A DNA stretch of 18,365 nt from Cyanobacteria bacterium UBA7753. GTDB taxonomy: Bacteria; Cyanobacteriota; Vampirovibrionia; Gastranaerophilales; Gastranaerophilaceae. The position numbers and the translations under genes were made by a program. Below the pieces are notes generated by a model, which was not told the DNA's origin, did not search any database, and was given only the letters and a program-made list of their open reading frames with translations. This document shows positions 13,261 through 18,365 of this stretch, one piece after another. The first letter of the stretch is position 1, and every line of letters starts with the position of its first letter. The stretch is taken from contig DLEF01000036.1 in assembly GCA_002481545.1 (NCBI GenBank), positions 36,489-54,853 on the forward strand, in the 5' to 3' direction.

Positions 13261-15351
13261 CTAGAAATCTTGTCCTGCCGTAGGTACAGGAGGTTGTGTC
13301 ATTTGAGGCGCAATAGGTTTAACCTGTTGTTCCTGACGACGTTCCATCTGTTGCGGATTGTAACTGTTTACCTGAACAACATCCTCGGTAGGAGTTACTT
13401 CATCCGTGTCGTCTCTGTATCTGCTTACATTTTGAGTTGTAGTCAATCTGTTGACTTTTCTGCTCTTTGTATTAAGCATATCAGGATAGCCGAACTCTTC
13501 GTTCCCGTACGGTTCTGTAGCTACTCTCATAACGTCTCTCCATATAACGGCAGGAACTGTACCACCTGTTAAACCGCCCATTTTGGTGTTATCATCGTTA
13601 CCTACCCATACACCTGTTGCAACGCTAGGAGTAAATCCTACAAACCATGCGTCTTTATAATCATCCGTTGTACCTGTTTTACCGGCACAAGGTTTTCCTA
13701 TATCAGCTCCGCGACCTGTACCGCGTTTGATAACCATTTTTAACATAGAAGTCATTGTTGCCGCAACTTCCGTATCAAGGACTTTTTCCGATCTTACTCT
13801 CGGAGCCGAATATAATATTTTCCCTCTGGAAGATTCTACTCTTTCTATGGCATAAGGTTCTACCTTATATCCGCCGTTTGCGAAGACTCCGTATGCTCTT
13901 GTAAGTTCAAACAATTTAACCCCGTTAGAACCTAATGCAATTGTGTAATCGTATTGCAGAGGAGTGTTTATACCCATAATTCTTGCAACTTGGATAACGG
14001 AGCGCACTCCGACGTATTCAATCAATCTAACTGCGCAGACATTTGATGAAATCATCAATGCTTTATATAAAGGGATTCTTCCTCTGTATTTGTTTCCGTA
14101 GTTATGCGGTGACCATTGACCTATCTTATACGGAGTATCATCAATCATATCATTAGGCGTAAGCCCCTTTTGAATGGCTGCCGTATAGATGAATGGTTTG
14201 AACGCAGAGCCCGGAGGTCTGACTGCCTGAACTCTGTCGTATTGGCTGTCTGCATAGTTTTTACCGCCTGCATATACAAGGATTTTCCCGTCAACAGGAC
14301 TGAATGAGAATATTGCAGCCTGATTGTTTTTGCCTCTCATTCCCCATGCTGCAAGGTCATTAACCAAAGCTTCATTTGCTCTCTTTTGAGCTTTATAATC
14401 AAGTGTTGTTATAATCTTATATCCGCCCGATGTTATTTCCTGTTCCGTAAATCCGAGTCTTGCAAGTTCTCTCATTACGTAATCACAGAAATAAGGCGCC
14501 TTGTTTAATGTGTAATATTTGGGTACGCTCGTTAAATGTATTTTTTCAGCTTGTGCCTGCTCCATAGTCGCCTTATCTATATAATGCATTTTATACATAC
14601 GTTCCAATACCTGATTACGACGTTTTTTTGCCAATTGAGGATTGTTAAACGGTGAATATACGGATGGTGCCTGCGGCAACCCTGCAATCAATGCCATTTC
14701 TGCCAATGTCAATTGACTTAATTTTTTATTGAAGTAGGTTTCCGCTGCTCCTTCAACCCCGTAAGCGCCTGAGCCTAAATAAACATTGTTCATATACATT
14801 TCAAGAATTTGGTCTTTGCTTAAAGATTTTTCTATTCTTGCTGATATGATGATTTCTTTTAATTTTCTGGAATAAGTCTGTTCGTTAGATAAGAACAGCA
14901 TTCTTGATAACTGCTGTGTAATGGTACTACCACCTTGTACTACGTGACCTGCCAAAACGTTTTCTACCATAGAACGTGTTAAACCCCAGAGGTCATAGCC
15001 GTGGTGATTGTAAAAGTTTTTATCTTCTGTTGCGATAATTGCTTGTTGGAGTTGTTTAGGGACATCTTTAATGCTTACTTTTGAGAAAGTGCAAGCGTTA
15101 AAGGTCTTAATTACTTCTCCGTCAGAGGAATAGAATGTTGTAACCATATTAGGTCTGAAATCCGATAAATTGTCTATCGGCGGTACTATTGCCAAATATG
15201 CTTTCAAAGAAACTATACCGCCTAAAACTACGGCAAGCCCTATTATAAATAATCTTTTTAATGTATCAAAAAGTGTATCTTCGTTATCATGTCTTCTTGA
15301 TTTTGAAACACGAGTTCTAAAATCGTCATATCCTCTTGAGTATCTTGGCAT
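13261..15351 (-). CDS. Class A penicillin-binding protein (PBP1A type), bifunctional peptidoglycan synthase
   Basis: A 696-residue bitopic membrane protein that polymerises glycan strands and cross-links peptides in the periplasm. A basic cytoplasmic tail and one transmembrane helix (about 34-56) precede a GT51 glycosyltransferase domain with A-T-E-D-K-N-F-Y-N-H-H-G (catalytic E109), G-G-S-T-I-T-Q-Q (140-147), and the E-M-Y-M-N and G-A-A-E-T-Y-F motifs. The transpeptidase domain has S382-A-F-K385, S435-S-N437 and K558-T-G560, all intact. A Pro/Gln-rich tail follows from about 625. Length is normal for PBP1A. The ATG at 15351 has AAGGAG nine bases upstream; TTGTTT (15410-15415) and TATAAA (15387-15392) are a modest promoter. 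It leads an operon with the transformylase-like gene. Confidence 0.95.
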   Translation of the reverse strand: MPRYSRGYDDFRTRVSKSRRHDNEDTLFDTLKRLFIIGLAVVLGGIVSLKAYLAIVPPIDNLSDFRPNMVTTFYSSDGEVIKTFNACTFSKVSIKDVPKQLQQAIIATEDKNFYNHHGYDLWGLTRSMVENVLAGHVVQGGSTITQQLSRMLFLSNEQTYSRKLKEIIISARIEKSLSKDQILEMYMNNVYLGSGAYGVEGAAETYFNKKLSQLTLAEMALIAGLPQAPSVYSPFNNPQLAKKRRNQVLERMYKMHYIDKATMEQAQAEKIHLTSVPKYYTLNKAPYFCDYVMRELARLGFTEQEITSGGYKIITTLDYKAQKRANEALVNDLAAWGMRGKNNQAAIFSFSPVDGKILVYAGGKNYADSQYDRVQAVRPPGSAFKPFIYTAAIQKGLTPNDMIDDTPYKIGQWSPHNYGNKYRGRIPLYKALMISSNVCAVRLIEYVGVRSVIQVARIMGINTPLQYDYTIALGSNGVKLFELTRAYGVFANGGYKVEPYAIERVESSRGKILYSAPRVRSEKVLDTEVAATMTSMLKMVIKRGTGRGADIGKPCAGKTGTTDDYKDAWFVGFTPSVATGVWVGNDDNTKMGGLTGGTVPAVIWRDVMRVATEPYGNEEFGYPDMLNTKSRKVNRLTTTQNVSRYRDDTDEVTPTEDVVQVNSYNPQQMERRQEQQVKPIAPQMTQPPVPTAGQDF

Positions 15352-15433
15352 TAATGGTCACTCCTTATTTAATATCCCCTTTAGCCTTTATATGGTATTA
15401 TTTTATCAAAAACAAAACAGATAGTAAAAACTT

Positions 15434-15859
15434 ATGATATTCGATTTCTTAGAAAATATAAAAAATGAATTTCTTTCATATTTTGTCCCTGAAAGGGTAG
15501 AATATGAGATTGTAGGCGAATGCAAAAAATGCGGTAAATGCTGTAACTATATGTACAGTTTTGATACCTATACGGAAAAAGAATTTAAAATCATGCAATT
15601 TTTGTTCCCTGCGTACCGAAGATTTTATATACGAGGAAAAGACAAAGACGGAAATTTAATTTTTGCATGCAAGTACGTAACGAAAGAGGGGTTGTGCTCC
15701 GTATATGATAAGAGACTCCCTATGTGCAAAAAATATCCCGCAAAAAAAATATATGCAAAAGCGGATTTGCATGAAGGGTGCGGTTACAGAGTGATTGATA
15801 AAACATTTGAGGATTATTTATCTAAAGGAACTAAAGACAATAAAAAAGAGGTTGACTGA
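15434..15859 (+). CDS. YkgJ-family cysteine-cluster protein, short form
   Basis: A 141-residue protein with eight cysteines in the family order: C30-x2-C33-x2-C36-C37, then C79, C88, C98 and C116. The C79-C88-C98 spacing equals C85-C94-C104 of the longer protein at 11701-12255, so the two are paralogues with a metal or Fe-S binding core. The function of the family is not established. It is transcribed divergently from the PBP gene with 82 bp between start codons and shows no clear Shine-Dalgarno sequence. The 3' end of the coding sequence forms half of its terminator hairpin. Confidence 0.82.
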   Translation: MIFDFLENIKNEFLSYFVPERVEYEIVGECKKCGKCCNYMYSFDTYTEKEFKIMQFLFPAYRRFYIRGKDKDGNLIFACKYVTKEGLCSVYDKRLPMCKKYPAKKIYAKADLHEGCGYRVIDKTFEDYLSKGTKDNKKEVD

Positions 15860-15874
15860 TTGTCGACCTCTTTT
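15844..15874 (+). terminator. Terminator overlapping the stop codon of the short YkgJ-family gene
   Basis: AAAAGAGGTTGAC (15844-15856) pairs with GTCGACCTCTTTT (15862-15874) over 13 bp with one G-T wobble and a 5-nt loop that contains the TGA stop. A short T-run ends the hairpin. The symmetric A/T ends allow activity for the minus-strand gene ending at 15905 as well. Confidence 0.8.
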
Positions 15875-15904
15875 AAACTTCTCGCTATTTATTGATACTC
15901 GTCT

Positions 15905-16234
15905 CTAAATTCTTTCGAGAACTGCCAATGCAGCTTCGTCAGATAAACCTAAACTTTTAGCAAAATCGAAAGCTTCTTCAAATTCAGCCATGAAACCGCC
16001 GATTCTTTGTTCTTGAACTTCAGGTTTTTCAGCTTTAGCGATTTTTGCTTTGAAACCTACGGAAGTTCCTGCCATGAAACCTAATACATCGTCTGCCGAG
16101 TATTGTTTTGCTGCAGGTTTGTTATCTTTTACTTCCGGTTGAACGGTTTCTTCTTTTTTGTAATCCTCTTTAGCCTGTGCTTTATTTAATGCTGCTGCGT
16201 TCTGTGTGAATAAGTTAATGTTGTTAAGTTCCAT
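15905..16234 (-). CDS. Small hypothetical protein
   Basis: A 109-residue protein that I do not recognise. The N-terminal half is polar and low in complexity (N-N-I-N-L-F-T-Q-N-A-A-A-L-N-K). The middle has A-D-D-V-L-G-F-M-A-G-T-S-V-G-F. The C-terminus (G-L-S-D-E-A-A-L-A-V-L-E-R-I) looks like a short helical-bundle end of UBA-like appearance, by eye only. No signal peptide or membrane helix is present. The ATG at 16234 has a good ribosome site, AGGAG at 16243-16247, eight bases upstream, and a modest promoter, so it is a real and probably well-translated gene. It shares its 3' hairpin with the convergent YkgJ-family gene. Confidence 0.72.
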   Translation of the reverse strand: MELNNINLFTQNAAALNKAQAKEDYKKEETVQPEVKDNKPAAKQYSADDVLGFMAGTSVGFKAKIAKAEKPEVQEQRIGGFMAEFEEAFDFAKSLGLSDEAALAVLERI

Positions 16235-16258
16235 TTTAAAATCTCCTATAAGTTTTCT

Positions 16259-16287
16259 TTTATATCCATGTTTACGGCACGTTTAAA
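16259..16287 (-). promoter_or_regulatory. Candidate promoter of the small protein gene at 16234
   Basis: On the minus strand TTTAAA (16282-16287) and TATAAA (16259-16264) are 17 bp apart, placing the start near 16252, just ahead of the ribosome site at 16243-16247. Confidence 0.45.
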
Positions 16288-16315
16288 TAAAATCTTTAGC
16301 TTTTTGAACAATATC

Positions 16316-16344
16316 TTTACAAATGTTTACAAAAGTTGTAATAT
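16316..16344 (+). promoter_or_regulatory. Promoter of the GT9 gene, probably leaderless
   Basis: TTTACA (16316-16321) and TAATAT (16339-16344) are exactly 17 bp apart. The -10 ends 7 nt before the ATG at 16352, so transcription should start at that ATG. This argues against the longer in-frame start at 16268. Confidence 0.65.
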
Positions 16345-16351
16345 TGTAAGC

Positions 16352-17386
16352 ATGAGTGATAAGAAAATACTGATTATATCAACGGGAAATATTGCATCAA
16401 CCGTATACACACTGCCACTTGCAGGTGTTTTGAAAAATTACGGATACAGTGTTGACTATGTTGTATCGGAAAAAGGATTTAGTGTAATAAATAAAAATCC
16501 GAAAGTTAACAGAGTCTTTCTTATGTCAATGGAGCGTTGGAGCGGACAATGGTTAAATACTGATACGTGGGAGGCATTCTTTAAGGTTATAAACCGTATT
16601 AAAGCGGTCGAATATAATATTGTTATTGATTGCCAACAGGATATAAGAAGTACTTTAACGTTCGCTATGTGTAACGGAAAACGCAAACTTACATACTCCG
16701 ATGCCAAGGACTTTTCAAAAATCGGCGGGAATGAGTTTTTGGATTCCAAAACCAATATTAAAGAAAACAGTAAAAACAAAGTAATCCGTAATTTGAACTT
16801 CCTAAGATATCTTAAATTGGAATTTACGGATATTGTATTCCCACTGCCTGAGCCTGAATATACATATGTTTTGAGATATAACAGACTATGGGATACTCTT
16901 GATAAAGATAAAAAGACTATTATTATATCGGCGGGAGCCCGCAATGAAAACAAACGTTGGTCTGTAGCAAATTGGAAAACTCTTATAGACAGAATAAAAT
17001 CAAAATATAATTTGATATTCACGGGGAGCACTATGGACAAACCGTTTGTAAAAGAAATCGGTGGTGAAGGATTCCTTGATTTGAGCGGAGAAACAAGGGT
17101 TGAAAGCTTTATTGAATTATTAAGACATGCCGACCTTGTTATAACAAGTGAAACAGAAACGGCAGCTCTTGCGTGGGCAGTGCAAAAACCGAAGATTATA
17201 ACAATATTTACATGCTCCGATCCTGAAAAATACAGCCCGATTGATATGAATGATCCGAATAAATACAAATCTTTATACGGAAATCTTGATTGTCAGCCAT
17301 GCGGTTCGGGTTTGTGTCTTGATGATGTAGCAAGATGCAGAAAATATCCTTCCGTTGATGATGTAATAAGAGCAATTGAAAACTAA
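16352..17386 (+). CDS. GT9-family (heptosyltransferase-like) glycosyltransferase
   Basis: A 344-residue enzyme of the ADP-heptose:LPS heptosyltransferase family (WaaC/WaaF-like), acting at the inner face of the inner membrane on lipopolysaccharide core or a related glycan. The first Rossmann domain begins K-K-I-L-I-I-S-T-G-N-I (4-14). The second has S-A-G-A-R-N-E-N-K-R-W (193-203), L-I-F-T-G-S (221-226), L-S-G-E-T (244-248) and A-D-L-V-I-T-S-E-T (260-268). The C-terminal C-Q-P-C-G-S-G-L-C (314-322) matches the family's cysteine-rich end. The usual donor-site D-S-G-P reads S-E-T-E. A longer frame from 16268 adds 28 residues, but the promoter position and the family N-terminus favour 16352. It converges on the aldo/keto reductase gene across a shared terminator. 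Confidence 0.85.
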   Translation: MSDKKILIISTGNIASTVYTLPLAGVLKNYGYSVDYVVSEKGFSVINKNPKVNRVFLMSMERWSGQWLNTDTWEAFFKVINRIKAVEYNIVIDCQQDIRSTLTFAMCNGKRKLTYSDAKDFSKIGGNEFLDSKTNIKENSKNKVIRNLNFLRYLKLEFTDIVFPLPEPEYTYVLRYNRLWDTLDKDKKTIIISAGARNENKRWSVANWKTLIDRIKSKYNLIFTGSTMDKPFVKEIGGEGFLDLSGETRVESFIELLRHADLVITSETETAALAWAVQKPKIITIFTCSDPEKYSPIDMNDPNKYKSLYGNLDCQPCGSGLCLDDVARCRKYPSVDDVIRAIEN

Positions 17387-17400
17387 GTTACTATACAAAA

Positions 17401-17434
17401 AAATAACCCTTTGTGTATTTGCGAAGGGTTATTT
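17401..17434. terminator. Bidirectional terminator between the GT9 and aldo/keto reductase genes
   Basis: AAATAACCCTT (17401-17411) and AAGGGTTATTT (17424-17434) form a perfect 11-bp stem with a 12-nt loop. It lies between two convergent genes, and both ends provide T-rich tails in their own direction. Confidence 0.82.
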
Positions 17435-17443
17435 CTATCTGAA

Positions 17444-18316
17444 TTAATCATTTTTATGTACATCAAAAGCACTCAAAAGATATTCCGCTACTCCAGGAGC
17501 ATCAGGATCGTGTGAGCCTTTTCCCGTATCTAACGCTCTGATTGCATCCATTTCATCTTCCGAGAGTTCAAAATCGAATATTTCCGCATTACTTTTGATT
17601 CTTTCAGGTTTGGTTGATTTAGGGAATACGATTATTCCTTCCTGCACTTCAAATCTTAGGATAATCTGCCCTGCATTTTTGCCGTGGTTTTCCGCTATTT
17701 TGGTTATGGTCGCATCTTTCAGCAGTCCTGCGTTTCCGTGACCCAAAGGTCCCCAAGCCTCAAGTTTTACATCATCTTTCGCCAAAACTTTTCTTAACTC
17801 TTTCTGTTGGAAATACGGATTAAATTCAACTTGGTTAACGGAAGGTTTTGTATCAAATTGGGGAATTAAATTATTCCAGATTTTAGGAGTCATATTACTA
17901 ACTCCGATTGAGCGGATTTTGCCCTCTTTTTTAGCTTCCTCGAGCGCTTTCCAAGCTCCGACTACGTCGCCGTACGGTTGGTGAAGAAGGTATAAATCCA
18001 GATAATCAAGTCCCATTTTCTTTAATGAAATGTCTACCCCCTTCTTTGCAGCCTCATAGCCGTAATCTTGCAGCCAAAGTTTACTTGTAACAAAAATATC
18101 TTCTCGTTTTATACCGCTTTCTCTGACGGCTTTGCCGACTTCCGCTTCATTGAAGTAAGCGGATGCGGTGTCAATATGTCTGATACCGAGCTTTAAAGCA
18201 TCGGTTACAGCTTTATATGTACTTCCGTCGTTCGGTATCAAAAATGTTCCGAATCCGTATATAGGGATATTAACTCCGTCATTCAATTTTACGCTTGGTA
18301 TATTTAATGTTTCCAT
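17444..18316 (-). CDS. Aldo/keto reductase (2,5-diketo-D-gluconate reductase-like, AKR5 type)
   Basis: A 290-residue NADPH-dependent oxidoreductase with a TIM-barrel fold, reducing aldehydes or ketones in the cytoplasm. The full catalytic tetrad is visible: D49 in H-I-D-T-A, Y54 in S-A-Y-F, K79 in T-S-K-L-W and H112 in L-L-H-Q-P. G-V-S-N (138-141) and the NADPH-phosphate loop P-K-S-T-K-P-E-R-I-K-S-N near 232-243 also fit the family. Length is normal. AGGAG lies seven bases before the ATG at 18316. A 16-bp perfect inverted repeat is centred about 40 bp upstream. The physiological substrate cannot be told from the sequence. Confidence 0.92.
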   Translation of the reverse strand: METLNIPSVKLNDGVNIPIYGFGTFLIPNDGSTYKAVTDALKLGIRHIDTASAYFNEAEVGKAVRESGIKREDIFVTSKLWLQDYGYEAAKKGVDISLKKMGLDYLDLYLLHQPYGDVVGAWKALEEAKKEGKIRSIGVSNMTPKIWNNLIPQFDTKPSVNQVEFNPYFQQKELRKVLAKDDVKLEAWGPLGHGNAGLLKDATITKIAENHGKNAGQIILRFEVQEGIIVFPKSTKPERIKSNAEIFDFELSEDEMDAIRALDTGKGSHDPDAPGVAEYLLSAFDVHKND

Positions 18317-18349
18317 AATTTTCTCCTTTATCTTTTCGAATATTGTTGG

Positions 18350-18365
18350 TGCGGTAGTGACCGCA
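18350..18365. promoter_or_regulatory. Perfect inverted repeat upstream of the aldo/keto reductase gene, possible operator
   Basis: TGCGGT and ACCGCA are separated by AGTG, a perfect 6-4-6 palindrome and the most GC-rich stretch of this intergenic edge. It lies about 33-49 bp before the reductase ATG and could be a regulator site, or the terminator stem of a gene outside the window; the window ends here. Confidence 0.45.

Noticed and set aside
16268..16351. 28-residue N-terminal extension of the GT9 protein
   Set aside because: A promoter with 17-bp spacing ends 7 nt before the internal ATG at 16352, the family begins at K-K-I-L-I-I, and no ribosome site precedes 16268.
16456..17268. 270-codon minus-strand frame antisense to the GT9 gene
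   Set aside because: It lies wholly within the GT9 coding sequence, has no ribosome site, and its product resembles no family; a shadow frame.

Overview
The window is AT-rich, densely coded chromosomal DNA from a Gram-negative (two-membrane) bacterium. A TonB-like protein, a GT9 heptosyltransferase-like enzyme and a class A penicillin-binding protein support two membranes. I see no rRNA, tRNA, CRISPR array, insertion sequence or phage module. The low GC, many lineage-restricted hypotheticals, paired short chromate-family permeases, EF-hand proteins and several YkgJ-type cysteine-cluster proteins would fit a gut non-photosynthetic cyanobacterial relative (Vampirovibrionia/Gastranaerophilales). 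That placement is an inference, not a proven assignment.

Layout, left to right. Two translationally coupled chromate-transporter (CHR) half-size subunits lie on the minus strand (120-1216). A 412-bp intergenic follows, with a GC-rich structured-looking leader and a double-hairpin repeat element. Next is an M49-like zinc metallopeptidase (1628-3367, minus), then a small secreted protein (3587-4210, plus) that ends tail to tail with prmC. prmC belongs to a three-gene minus-strand operon (5736 to 4207) with two unknown genes. A separate small unit follows on the minus strand: a 52-codon basic ORF (5959-6117) with its own candidate promoter and a good terminator. Then come a zinc-ribbon/TonB-like membrane protein and an unknown protein (6240-7798, minus).

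The plus-strand block 8027-12255 holds an EF-hand/coiled-coil/lytic-transglycosylase protein without a signal peptide, a GAF-GGDEF-HD-GYP c-di-GMP protein whose HD-GYP half has lost key metal ligands, and a YkgJ-family cysteine-cluster protein. The minus-strand operon 15351-12325 pairs a class A PBP with a stand-alone PurH AICAR-transformylase-like domain that has lost its catalytic motif. A second YkgJ-family protein (15434-15859), a small unknown protein (15905-16234), a GT9 glycosyltransferase (start revised to 16352) and an aldo/keto reductase (17444-18316) complete the window.

Functional themes are cell envelope construction (PBP, transglycosylase, GT9, TonB-like), c-di-GMP signalling, release-factor methylation and redox/metal chemistry. 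The points most worth following are the transformylase-like pseudoenzyme behind the PBP, the zinc-ribbon TonB-like fusion, the unexported EF-hand transglycosylase, the unidentified structured leader of the chromate permease operon, and several promoters whose -10 box lies only 6-7 nt before the start codon, which suggests leaderless mRNAs.
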